Shown piece by piece: positions 34,296 to 42,054 of a DNA stretch of 64,000 nucleotides. The notes beneath the pieces were generated by a model that made no database searches, had not been told where the DNA came from, and worked only from the letters and a program-made list of their open reading frames with translations. Source of the stretch: JAWWPY01 sp033854735. GTDB taxonomy: Bacteria > Actinomycetota > Actinomycetes > Streptosporangiales > Streptosporangiaceae. Where the stretch lies: positions 53,447-117,446 of the forward strand of contig JAWWPY010000302.1 of NCBI GenBank assembly GCA_033854735.1. The letters run 5' to 3'. Each line of letters opens with the position of its first letter. Position 1 is the stretch's first letter. Position numbers and translations under genes: made by a program.

Positions 34296-35162
34296 TCAGC
34301 CGCGCCGCGGGTGCCATTGGCCCCGGCGGATCAGCACGTCACGAAGGGCGACGGTCTCATCGGTCATGATCCCGTCCACGCCGAGGTCGAGCAGGCTCGT
34401 CATGGTTGCGGGGTCATTGACCGTCCACACGTGGACCTGAAGGCCGAGCGCATGCGCCCGGCTGACGAACAGCTCGGTGGCTATCGAGGGCGGCACCTGG
34501 GCGCACCGTACCCCCGTGCGTGCGAGCCGCTCCGCCAGCGCCGCATGCGGCCCATGCCTGGCCGCCAGCACCTGTGCCTCCGGCGACCCGGCTCGGCCGC
34601 TGGAGTGGGGGCGGGGGGCGGACCGCGCCGGGCCGCCCTCCGGGCTGACATGCGGACCGCCAAAGCGGACCACGGCCGTGCCGACGGGGGACGCGGCCAT
34701 GCAGACCTGCCGGTCGAAGATGCGCCGCGCGGCCCGCAGCCTGCTGGCCGAGAATGATACGACGCAGACCCTGTCCCAGGCCGCCGTCCTCCGCAGCACC
34801 TTCGCGAGGGGCCGCACGGCGGGTGAGTCCTTCAGGTCGATGTTGAACCGGACGTCCGGCCAGGCCGCGAGGAGATCCTCGAGCACCGGGATGGGCTCCG
34901 TCCCGCCGATCAGGGCGCTGGACAGCTCCCGGTGCGTCATCCGGGCGATCCGCCCCGTCCTGCTCGTCACCCGGTTCAGTTTCCGGTCGTGGAAGGCGAC
35001 CAGGACGCCGTCCGACGTCGCATGAAGGTCGGTCTCCAGGTACCCGTAGCCAAGGCCCACCGCATGCTCGAAGGCACGCCATGAGTTCTCGGGCGCGTGC
35101 GCGGCACCGCCGCGGTGCGCGAAGGCTAGCGGCCGAGGATGATCGAGAAAGCCACTGGACAT
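34296..35162 (-). CDS. glycerophosphodiester phosphodiesterase
   Basis: 288 residues, GDPD TIM barrel. Catalytic and metal residues are in place: AHRGG ... APENS at the N-terminus, ETDLHATSDGVLVAFHD, NIDLKD, and the C-terminal VHVWTVND ... GVDGIMTD. It hydrolyses glycerophosphodiesters to glycerol 3-phosphate and an alcohol. There is no signal peptide, so it is probably cytoplasmic. An insertion of about 30 Pro/Ser/Gly residues (about 175-200) precedes the last strands. CATACT ends eight bases before the ATG, so the mRNA may be leaderless. Its product would feed the same glycerol 3-phosphate pool as glpK. Confidence 0.92.
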   Translation of the reverse strand: MSSGFLDHPRPLAFAHRGGAAHAPENSWRAFEHAVGLGYGYLETDLHATSDGVLVAFHDRKLNRVTSRTGRIARMTHRELSSALIGGTEPIPVLEDLLAAWPDVRFNIDLKDSPAVRPLAKVLRRTAAWDRVCVVSFSASRLRAARRIFDRQVCMAASPVGTAVVRFGGPHVSPEGGPARSAPRPHSSGRAGSPEAQVLAARHGPHAALAERLARTGVRCAQVPPSIATELFVSRAHALGLQVHVWTVNDPATMTSLLDLGVDGIMTDETVALRDVLIRRGQWHPRRG

Positions 35163-35239
35163 GTATGCGAGTATGCGCTACCAACTGGACCTGGCTGCGA
35201 ACGGAGGATGGCCAGCAGCCGACATCCCGGGGGTCGGGG

Positions 35240-35845
35240 TCAGGGGGGCCGACCTGCTGACCATTCACGCCGGCGGGCCTCGGCCAGCGCGATGGCGGCC
35301 GCGGCGGCCACATTGAGCGAGCCGACCCGGCCGACCTGCGGTATGTAGCCGACCGCGTCGGCCACGGCCAGCAGTGCGGGCGAGCAGCCATGGTCCTCGT
35401 TGCCGAACACCAGGCAGACGTCCCCGGCCAGCGGGGCCTCATGCAGCGGGATCGCGCCGTCTGCGAGTTCGATCGCGACCACGCGCAGCCCGGCCGCCGA
35501 GGCTGCCTTGGCCGCCGCCACCGGGCTCGGCTCACGCTCCCAGGTGAGCAGCCGGTCGGTGCCCAGCGCGGTCTTGCCCGCCGAGGGGTGGTCCGGCAGG
35601 GCCGAGTTCCCGCACAGCCAGACGTGTTCCACCCCGAACACGGCCGCGGAGCGGATCATCGCCCCCACGTTGAAAGGCTGGGTCACCGAGTCGAGCAAGA
35701 GGGCCAGCCGCGCGTGAGTAGCCCGGCGCCAGGACCTGTTCAGCCGCTTCACGTCGGTGGGCCGCAACTGCCTGGGCGGCCCGGTGGGCCCCGTCAGCGG
35801 CCCTGGGAACGACGCTGACGCTGGCACCGGCGCATCGGTGTTCAT
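35240..35845 (-). CDS. SpoU/TrmH-family RNA 2'-O-methyltransferase
   Basis: 201 residues of the SPOUT class: motif 1 QPFNVGAMIRSA, motif 2 LVFGNEDHGCS, motif 3 IPQVGRVGSLNVAAAAAIALAE, which forms the AdoMet-binding knot. It methylates a ribose 2'-OH on tRNA or rRNA; the target base cannot be assigned. The ATG at 35845 shares its first base with the stop of the upstream methyltransferase gene (TAATG), indicating translational coupling. Confidence 0.92.
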   Translation of the reverse strand: MNTDAPVPASASFPGPLTGPTGPPRQLRPTDVKRLNRSWRRATHARLALLLDSVTQPFNVGAMIRSAAVFGVEHVWLCGNSALPDHPSAGKTALGTDRLLTWEREPSPVAAAKAASAAGLRVVAIELADGAIPLHEAPLAGDVCLVFGNEDHGCSPALLAVADAVGYIPQVGRVGSLNVAAAAAIALAEARRREWSAGRPP

Positions 35846-36468
35846 TAGGCCTCCAGGTGGCGCTCGGCGTCGGGGAGCCTGGTGGTCCGCAGCACCCGGT
35901 AGCCGCCCCGGGCACCGACCCGCTCAGTGTCCCAGCCCGCCTCCGCCAGCCAGCGATGCAGTGAGTCGGCACCGAGGTGCCGCTGGACCACCAGGTACCC
36001 CGGGGCACCGGGAGCCAGCCGGCCCAGCCAGGTACTGAGCAGATCATGGAGGGCCTGCTTGCCAATCCGGATCGGCGGATTGGACCACACCAGGTCGAAC
36101 TGCGCCGGCCGCCCCGGGGTCTCCGGGGTGACGCACCGGACGTTGGCCAGCCCCGCGCGTTCGGCGTTGCGGGCGCACAACTCCAGCGCCCGCTCGTTGA
36201 CGTCCACCGCCCACACCGTGGCGCCCGGCGAGCGCGCCGCCATGACCAGGGCCAGCGGCCCGTATCCCGTGCCGAGGTCGAGCAGGTCACCCGAGGCCGG
36301 CGGCGGCGGGACGGTCTCCAGCAGCACGCGGCTGCCAGTGTCGAGGTGGCCCGGGGAGAACATCCCGGCGTCGGTCTCGAGTTCAAGGTGCAGGTCCGGT
36401 AGCACCACGTGCACGGTCCCCGGGCGGTGCGCCGCGGCCGGACGCTGGCTGAAGTAGTGCTGCCCCAC
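35845..36468 (-). CDS. RsmC/RlmG-type class I methyltransferase
   Basis: 207 residues. AdoMet motif DLGTGYGPLALVMA, acidic VDVNERALEL and the N6/N2-guanine or adenine signature NPPIRIGKQ, as in the C-terminal halves of RsmC and RlmG that modify guanine N2 in rRNA. Start GTG 36468 gives the usual HYFSQRP N-terminus of single-domain members. The frame extends upstream through the DUF3817 gene but without homology there. Coupled to the SpoU gene, so this is a small RNA-modification operon. Confidence 0.88.
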   Translation of the reverse strand: MGQHYFSQRPAAAHRPGTVHVVLPDLHLELETDAGMFSPGHLDTGSRVLLETVPPPPASGDLLDLGTGYGPLALVMAARSPGATVWAVDVNERALELCARNAERAGLANVRCVTPETPGRPAQFDLVWSNPPIRIGKQALHDLLSTWLGRLAPGAPGYLVVQRHLGADSLHRWLAEAGWDTERVGARGGYRVLRTTRLPDAERHLEA

Positions 36469-36482
36469 GCGTGCCTGAGCCG

Positions 36483-36839
36483 CTACCGGGGCCGCGGGGG
36501 AGCCGGGGCGGCGGGGAGCCGGGGCGGCGGGCCGGCGGCCAGGGCCGGGGCGATGTACCGGTGGCTCAGCCAGCGTTCGACGACGAACGTCAGCACCGGG
36601 ATCGTGCCGGCCAGCAGGACCAGCACCGTCGGTCCCGTGGCTAGCCGGAGCCGCCGCGTCAGCAGGTACGCCACGATGATGTAGATGATGTAGAGGATCC
36701 CGTGCAGCGTCCCCACATCGCTGGCCACGGCCGCGTTGTGGGCGGCGATCTGCAGCGGGATCCCGACAAAGCACAGGATGATCAGCACTACGCCGGTCAC
36801 GTAGGCCATCACCCGGTAGCGAAGCACGGCGCGGTGCAC
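36483..36839 (-). CDS. DUF3817 integral membrane protein
   Basis: 118 residues with three hydrophobic segments (about 10-32, 40-65, 68-92) and a basic pair of loops (RYRVMAYVTG, LTRRLRLATGP). It matches the DUF3817/YdzA-like family of small actinobacterial membrane proteins. The last 20 residues are Pro/Arg-rich. GTG 36839 has AGGAGG eight bases upstream. Function unknown. Closely followed by the methyltransferase genes in the same direction. Confidence 0.85.
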   Translation of the reverse strand: MHRAVLRYRVMAYVTGVVLIILCFVGIPLQIAAHNAAVASDVGTLHGILYIIYIIVAYLLTRRLRLATGPTVLVLLAGTIPVLTFVVERWLSHRYIAPALAAGPPPRLPAAPAPPRPR

Positions 36840-36894
36840 CGGCAGTACCTCCTCAGTGTTCCCGGGCCCCCCGGCTGGCCAGGTCTCACGGTAG

Positions 36895-37314
36895 CTAGCG
36901 GAGCCCGTGCCACTTGCCGTGCCCCCTTACCTCGGTCGTCAGCCGGGCCAGGTAGGCGTTGTACTCGGCCAGTTCCTCGTCCTCTTCCTCATCCTCAACG
37001 ACCCCCGCCCCGTAACTGGCCACCGTCCCGCGCGGAAGCTCGACGTCCTGCGAGGAGGCCCCTTCCGGCGAGGCCGGTGGATGAAACTCATCCCGGATCG
37101 TCTTCGCCCAGAAAACCCCCACGAAACCCGCAAAAATCGGCCACTCAAATGTATATGCCCAGCTCAGCGCGTTTCCAGCTTCGGCGCGCCGGAGCTGCCA
37201 GTCGCCCAGCGCGAGCATTCCGGCCACCAGGACGATCATGAGCAGGTGCCAGCCAAGCCACCGGGGGGAGACCAGGAACCGCCAGCTCCGGGGGGGCGGG
37301 GAGTCACTGGACAT
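36895..37314 (-). CDS. small membrane protein, unknown
   Basis: 139 residues. Two hydrophobic helices (about 20-40, LMIVLVAGMLALGDWQL, and 50-70, FEWPIFAGFVGVFWAK) are followed by an acidic cytoplasmic tail (VVEDEEEDEELAEYNAYL). The W-H-L-L ... G-x-W-Q-L pattern resembles the first helix of SURF1, but the rest does not. It is commonly found beside DUF3817 genes in actinobacteria (from memory). TACACT ends about seven bases before ATG 37314 and there is no ribosome site, so a leaderless mRNA is likely. Confidence 0.75.
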   Translation of the reverse strand: MSSDSPPPRSWRFLVSPRWLGWHLLMIVLVAGMLALGDWQLRRAEAGNALSWAYTFEWPIFAGFVGVFWAKTIRDEFHPPASPEGASSQDVELPRGTVASYGAGVVEDEEEDEELAEYNAYLARLTTEVRGHGKWHGLR

Positions 37315-37399
37315 GGAAATGAGTGTAGACCTGGCTGGCCGTCCGGGCCGTCTGAGCCACTTACCGCGAGTCACTGCGGGCCGGCCAGGAGGGGTCGGC

Positions 37400-37405
37400 G
37401 ATAAT
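37400..37405 (+). promoter_or_regulatory. -10 box GATAAT, leaderless gene
   Basis: GATAAT ends six bases before the ATG at 37412, placing the transcription start on the A of the start codon. No ribosome site is needed or seen. Confidence 0.5.
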
Positions 37406-37411
37406 CAGGGG

Positions 37412-37750
37412 ATGTCCTTGACGGATCTGTTCCACCCCGGGCGGATCGGGGTGGCCGGGCGGCTCCCCGCCCGGCTGGAAGACCTGCATGGGCCCGAACA
37501 GGGAACCATCGTCCTGCCCAGGCACCTGGCGTGGCCCGGGATGCGCGAATTCGACGTGACCGACGACCAGGTCCGCCGCAGCCTGTACGGCATCATGCTG
37601 ACCCGGGGCCGCCGCGCCGACATGGCCCGCTTCGTCAACGCGCGGCTGCTCAGGCAGGACTGGCCGGTGCTCCGCTCCTCGCTCGACCCGAAGGTGCGCC
37701 GCTGCTGCGAACGGCGGCTCGCCCTACGGCATCAAGCCGGCCCCAGCTGA
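37412..37750 (+). CDS. conserved-looking hypothetical protein
   Basis: 112 residues, soluble, basic (many Arg in the C-terminal half: RRSLYGIMLTRGRRADMARFVN, cited in part as LTRGRRADMA). I do not recognise the family. Composition and codon use are those of a real gene, and a good -10 box lies exactly at leaderless spacing. A longer frame begins at 37238, but this region is antisense to the membrane protein gene and has no signal. It is divergent from the small membrane protein. Confidence 0.65.
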   Translation: MSLTDLFHPGRIGVAGRLPARLEDLHGPEQGTIVLPRHLAWPGMREFDVTDDQVRRSLYGIMLTRGRRADMARFVNARLLRQDWPVLRSSLDPKVRRCCERRLALRHQAGPS

Positions 37751-37859
37751 CCGCCCCGGGGCCGCCGGGCCGGCCGACGCCCCGTTATCGTTGCCTAAAT
37801 TCTTTCGCAGCGCCGTCCGGGCCGTCGGCTGGCCGCCCGGCGGGCGCGTGGAGGCGCAG

Positions 37860-38780
37860 ATGAGCCCGTCCCTGAACACCGATGCCCTGGCCGCGATCGA
37901 CGTGCACGTGCACGCCGAGGTCTCCGGCAGCGGCGGCAGCTCCCTGCCGGCTGAGCTTGAGCAGGCGTCGACCAGCTACTTCAAGGTCAGCGATCCGCGC
38001 CGCCCGACGCTGCCGGAGATCGCCGCCTACTACCGGGAGCGGCGGATGGCCTGCGTGGTCTTCACCGTGGACGCCCAGGCCGCGACCGGCCAGCCGCCGG
38101 TGCCCAACGAGGAGGTGGCGGAGGCGGCCGCGGCCAACCCGGACGTCATCATCCCGTTCGCCTCCATCGACCCGGCCCGCGGGCGCGCCGGGGCCAGGCG
38201 GGCCCGCGTGCTGGTCGAGGAGCACGGTGTCCGCGGCTTCAAATTCCACCCGAGCATGCAGGCGTTCTACCCGAATGACCGGTCCGCCTACGTGCTCTAC
38301 GAGGCGATCGAGGAACTCGGCGTGCCCGCGGTCTTCCACACCGGGCAGACGGGCATCGGCGCGGGGGCGGCGGGCGGGGGCGGGATCCGGCTCAAATACT
38401 CCAACCCGATGCTCATCGATGACGTCGCCGCCGACTTCCCGGGGATGCCGATCATCCTCGCGCACCCCTCGTTCCCGTGGCAGGACGAGGCGCTGGCGGT
38501 GGCGACGCACAAACCCACCGTGCACATCGACCTGTCCGGCTGGTCACCGAAGTACTTCCCGCCACTGCTGGTGCAGTACGCCAACTCGCTGCTGCAGGAC
38601 AAGGTCATGTTCGGCTCGGACTACCCGCTGCTGACCCCGGACCGGTGGCTGGCGGACTTTGAGAAACTACCGATCAAGCCGGAGGTGCGGGAAAAGATCT
38701 TGAAGCACAACGCGGCCCGGCTGCTGGGCCTGGGCGCGGGCGGGCCGGCTGACGGCCCAGAGGAGGGAGCAGCGGCATGA
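37860..38780 (+). CDS. amidohydrolase, ACMSD-like
   Basis: 306 residues, metal-dependent TIM-barrel hydrolase of the amidohydrolase-2 family (ACMSD, 4-oxalomesaconate hydratase and resorcylate decarboxylase relatives). Metal motif DVHVH at the N-terminus, GFKFHPSMQAFYPND, VFHTGQTG, LAHPSFPWQDEAL, and FGSDYPLL with the late Asp. It may decarboxylate or hydrate an aromatic-ring cleavage product. ATG 37860 has GGAGG five bases upstream. It overlaps the MaoC gene by four bases, so the pair acts together. Confidence 0.88.
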   Translation: MSPSLNTDALAAIDVHVHAEVSGSGGSSLPAELEQASTSYFKVSDPRRPTLPEIAAYYRERRMACVVFTVDAQAATGQPPVPNEEVAEAAAANPDVIIPFASIDPARGRAGARRARVLVEEHGVRGFKFHPSMQAFYPNDRSAYVLYEAIEELGVPAVFHTGQTGIGAGAAGGGGIRLKYSNPMLIDDVAADFPGMPIILAHPSFPWQDEALAVATHKPTVHIDLSGWSPKYFPPLLVQYANSLLQDKVMFGSDYPLLTPDRWLADFEKLPIKPEVREKILKHNAARLLGLGAGGPADGPEEGAAA

Positions 38781-39235
38781 CGACGATCATGAATGGCCTG
38801 GACGAGCTCAAGGCACAAGCGGGCGCAGATCTCGGCCGCACGGGCTGGCTCGAGGTCACCCAGGAACGCGTCAACACCTTCGCCGACGCGACCGGCGACC
38901 ATCAGTGGATCCACGTCGACCAGGAGCGGGCCGCGGCCGGGCCGTTCGGCGGCACCATCGCGCACGGGTACCTGACGCTGTCCATGGTCATCCCGCTGTT
39001 CGGCGAGCTGCTGGAGGTCAGGGGGATCAGCATGGGCATCAACTACGGGCTGAACAAGGTCCGGTTCCCCACGCCTGTCCCGGTCGGGTCGCGGATCAGG
39101 CTGGCCGCCGCGCTCGGCGCGGTGGAGGACGCCGGGGTCAACGCCGTCCAGGTGGTCGCCGATTTCACCATTGAGGTCGAGGGCGAGGCCAAGCCCGCCT
39201 GCGTCGCCCAGGCCATCTACCGGTACTACGCCTGA
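38777..39235 (+). CDS. MaoC-family (R)-specific enoyl-CoA hydratase
   Basis: 152 residues, single hotdog. The hydratase-2 motif is complete: FADATGDHQWIHVD (catalytic Asp and His) and GPFGGTIAHGYLTLS. It should hydrate an enoyl-CoA. ATGA overlap with the amidohydrolase. Its 3' end overlaps the convergent DAHP synthase fusion gene by ten bases. Confidence 0.92.
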   Translation: MTTIMNGLDELKAQAGADLGRTGWLEVTQERVNTFADATGDHQWIHVDQERAAAGPFGGTIAHGYLTLSMVIPLFGELLEVRGISMGINYGLNKVRFPTPVPVGSRIRLAAALGAVEDAGVNAVQVVADFTIEVEGEAKPACVAQAIYRYYA

Positions 39236-41286
39236 GGCGGGGCGAGTGGGGGGGCGGGGATGGTGGCGAGCTGGGCGATCAGCGCGGCGAACTCCTCGAA
39301 CGACAGGCTCTGCCCGTCGTCGGCCAGGGCCCCGGCCGGATCCGGATGGACCTCGATGAGCAGGCCATGCGCACCCGCGGCGCGTGCGGCCCAGGCCATC
39401 GGCGCGACGTAGCGCCGCAGGCCCGTGCCGTGGCTGGGGTCGACGATAACCGGCAGGTGCGACCGCTGGCGGACGACGACGACCGCCGACAGGTCGAGGG
39501 TGTTGCGGGTGGCGCTCTCGAAGGTCCGGATGCCCTGTTCGCAGAGGATCACCTGCTGGTTGCCCTGCGCGGCCACGTACTCCGCGGCGGCGAGCCATTC
39601 CTCGATCGTGCTGGACAGGCCACGCTTGAGCAGCACCGGCCGGTCAACCTGGCCGAGCTCGCGCAGCAGGTCGAAGTTCTGCATGTTGCGCGCGCCGACC
39701 TGGAGGATGTCGGCCGCCTTGGCCATCCGCTGCACCTGATCCACCGCCATCACCTCGGTGACCACGGGAAGGCCGGTCTCGCGGCCCGCCGCGACCAGCA
39801 GGTCCAGCCCCTCCCAGCCCAGCCCTTCGGATGAGCCGGGCGACGTCCGGGGCCGCAGCACCCCGCCCCGCAGCACGTGCGCGCCGTGATCGCGGACGAA
39901 TCTCGCGGTGGCGCGGATCTGCTCGTCATTCTCGACCGAGCACGGCCCGGCCATAACGACGAACCCGTCGCCGCCGATGAGCGTGTCGCCGACCCGGACC
40001 ACGGTGTCCGGCTGCCGGGCGGCCCGGTCGACCAGCTTGTACGGCCTGGGCCGGCGAAGCGCGGGCACCTCGTCGGCGGCTACCGCCTCCAGGGTCTCGG
40101 CCGGTGACTGGCCGGCCTGCGGGCCGGGCAGGTCCCCAGGGCGCGGCCGGTGGCGCAGCGCCTTCGCCGGGTAGCTGCCCAGAACCTTGACATACAGCGC
40201 CGCCGACCGGAGTTCATCGAGGGCAGCCGAGGTCCGGGGGTCGGCGGGGTTGCCCTCGAAGTCCAGGAAGAACACGTACTCCCATGGCCGGCCAGGCCGG
40301 GGCCGGGACTCCAGCTTGGTCATCGAGTGGCCGCTGCCGGACAGCACCTCCAGGCAGCGCAGCAGCGCGCCTTCCTCGTGCCTGGTGGCCAGGATCAGGC
40401 TCGTCTTGGCGGGGATCCGCACGTCGACAGCGGCCGGGGCGGCGGACAGCACCACGAACCGCGTGTAGTTGTCCTGCGCGTCCGCGATGTCGCGGCGCAG
40501 CACGACCAGGCCGTAGGCGGCCGCCGCCTCCGGGGGGCCGATGGCGGCGGCGGCTGGATCATCGGAGTCCGCTACCGCCTGCATCGCCCCGGCGGTATCG
40601 AAGTAGCTGGTCGGGACCGCGTGCGGCAGTGACTGCAGGAACTGCGCGCACTGCTCAAGGCCCTGCGGGTGGGACAGGATGCGGCTCAGCGCGGAGAGCG
40701 GGACGTCGGAGGCCGCCGCGAGGCAGTGATCGACCTTCCAGGTCTCCTCGCCCACGATGAACAGTTCGTGCTCGCGCAGCAGGGCGTAGACCTCGTTGAT
40801 GCTCCCGGCGGTGGTGTTCTCGATCGGCAGCACCGCGAGGTCGGCGTCGCCCGCCAGCAGCGCCCCGGCCGCGTCGCGGAACGTCCGGTAACCGGCCAGG
40901 TCGCCCTCGAGCCCCCGGCCGGCCAGGTATTTCTGCGCGGCGGCATGACTGTAGGCGTGCGGTGCGCCCTGGAAGGCAACGCGGACCCGGCCCCCCACGT
41001 CGCCGCTGAGGTGCCGCGCCTGCTGCGCCACCGAATCGTTGATCAGCTCGCGGAAGATCCTGCGCACCAGGCTGGCGGATACGCCGAGGTCCGTGGCCAC
41101 GGCTTCCACGCTGTCCAGCACCCGGCGCTCACGCTCGGTGTCCTGGATGCCTGACGCGCCGCGCTCCTTCACTTTCGCGATGGCCGCGATGACCTCGTGG
41201 CGCTCCGCGATCAGCCGGACGATACCGCTGTCCACTTCATCCAGGCTCTGCCGCAGGCCCGCGATGTCGGGCTGTTGCTCGCTCAC
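39226..41286 (-). CDS. chorismate mutase-prephenate dehydratase-ACT-DAHP synthase fusion
   Basis: One 686-residue protein with four domains. Residues 5-92: AroQ chorismate mutase with all usual catalytic residues (R12, R29, K40, D49/R53 region, S85, Q89). Residues 101-282: prephenate dehydratase, with PIENTTAGS and the catalytic NYTRF. Residues 293-372: ACT domain with the Phe-binding ESRP motif (TKLESRP). After a Pro-rich linker, residues 412-680 are a type I-beta DAHP synthase: MAGPCSVEN, RGG, DPSHGTG and EVHPDP...DDGQSL supply the metal ligands. The lysine of the usual KPRTSP loop is Arg478 (RPRTSPG). It thus covers the entry step of the shikimate pathway and the last two steps before phenylpyruvate, with one Phe-sensing domain between them. 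Start GTG 41286. Confidence 0.92.
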   Translation of the reverse strand: MSEQQPDIAGLRQSLDEVDSGIVRLIAERHEVIAAIAKVKERGASGIQDTERERRVLDSVEAVATDLGVSASLVRRIFRELINDSVAQQARHLSGDVGGRVRVAFQGAPHAYSHAAAQKYLAGRGLEGDLAGYRTFRDAAGALLAGDADLAVLPIENTTAGSINEVYALLREHELFIVGEETWKVDHCLAAASDVPLSALSRILSHPQGLEQCAQFLQSLPHAVPTSYFDTAGAMQAVADSDDPAAAAIGPPEAAAAYGLVVLRRDIADAQDNYTRFVVLSAAPAAVDVRIPAKTSLILATRHEEGALLRCLEVLSGSGHSMTKLESRPRPGRPWEYVFFLDFEGNPADPRTSAALDELRSAALYVKVLGSYPAKALRHRPRPGDLPGPQAGQSPAETLEAVAADEVPALRRPRPYKLVDRAARQPDTVVRVGDTLIGGDGFVVMAGPCSVENDEQIRATARFVRDHGAHVLRGGVLRPRTSPGSSEGLGWEGLDLLVAAGRETGLPVVTEVMAVDQVQRMAKAADILQVGARNMQNFDLLRELGQVDRPVLLKRGLSSTIEEWLAAAEYVAAQGNQQVILCEQGIRTFESATRNTLDLSAVVVVRQRSHLPVIVDPSHGTGLRRYVAPMAWAARAAGAHGLLIEVHPDPAGALADDGQSLSFEEFAALIAQLATIPAPPLAPPQA

Positions 41287-41414
41287 TCTCCCTGCTTCCA
41301 GGTCAGTTGTGCCTGTCCACCACGGCTCCCGCCGGTGCCCGTCCGACCCTACCGGTGCAGGCGGGGCGGCTGGTCTGCGCTGCTCGGCGGGTCCGCCGGC
41401 GCGCGGCGTGACGG

Positions 41415-41987
41415 TCAGGGCTGGGAGTCGAGCCAGCGTTCGAGCTGGCGGGCCTGCCGGGCCATGAGCCCGGGGTCGTGGAAGGTGTTGGAAAGCAGGG
41501 CCGCTCCCTCGACGCCCGCGATGAGCGCCACCGCCAGGTCGCGGTCCTCGTCCGCGCCCATGAGCCGGAACTGTTCCGCCGACCAGTCGACGTAGATCGC
41601 CATGAGGGTGGCGCAGGTGCCGTCGGGCGGGCCGGTGCGCTTGCTGAGCTCCTGGCAGAGGCTTCCGTGCGGGCAGCCGTAGCGGGCCAGGTACTCGCCG
41701 CCCTGCGGCCGCGAGCGAATGAACGCCCTGAGCCGCTCACGGGGGTCTTCATGCTGCTCGAAGGAGGCGAACATGGCCCGGAGCTCGTCGGCGTGCACGT
41801 CGATGACCGCCTCGACGAGCTCGTCTTTGGTTTTGAAGTAGTAGTAGACGTTCCCGAGGGGGACGTCGGCGGCCTCGGCCACCTCAGCCAGCGTGGTCCG
41901 CGTCACGCCCTGGCGGTACAGCAGGTCGCGGGCACTGGCCACCAGCCGGTTCCGCTTGCCAGCACCACCAGTTGTGTCAGTCATCAC
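41415..41987 (-). CDS. TetR-family regulator
   Basis: 190 residues. N-terminal helix-turn-helix (about 12-58: SARDLLYRQGVTRTTLAEVAEAADVPLGNVYYYFKTKDELV in three parts), C-terminal ligand domain with CPHGSLCQEL, as in TetR proteins near quinone or epoxide genes. It is divergent from the exported hydrolase and probably represses it through the palindrome in between. Confidence 0.9.
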   Translation of the reverse strand: MMTDTTGGAGKRNRLVASARDLLYRQGVTRTTLAEVAEAADVPLGNVYYYFKTKDELVEAVIDVHADELRAMFASFEQHEDPRERLRAFIRSRPQGGEYLARYGCPHGSLCQELSKRTGPPDGTCATLMAIYVDWSAEQFRLMGADEDRDLAVALIAGVEGAALLSNTFHDPGLMARQARQLERWLDSQP

Positions 41988-42026
41988 GCAAAGTCTAGCG
42001 ATCGTGCCGCGGATGTGATTCTCTAT

Positions 42027-42044
42027 AAGTCAGTCAGCTAACTT
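42027..42044. promoter_or_regulatory. candidate TetR operator over the hydrolase -10
   Basis: The 18-bp imperfect palindrome AAGTCAGTCAGCTAACTT (12 of 18 positions symmetric) overlaps the -10 TATAAG (42024-42029) of the hydrolase gene. GGAGG at 42045-42049 follows directly. Confidence 0.45.
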
Positions 42045-42054
42045 GGAGGTTTGA

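Noticed and set aside
37238..37411. Longer start for the 112-residue hypothetical protein
   Set aside because: The added part is antisense to the membrane protein gene, and the -10 box at 37400 would lie inside the coding region.
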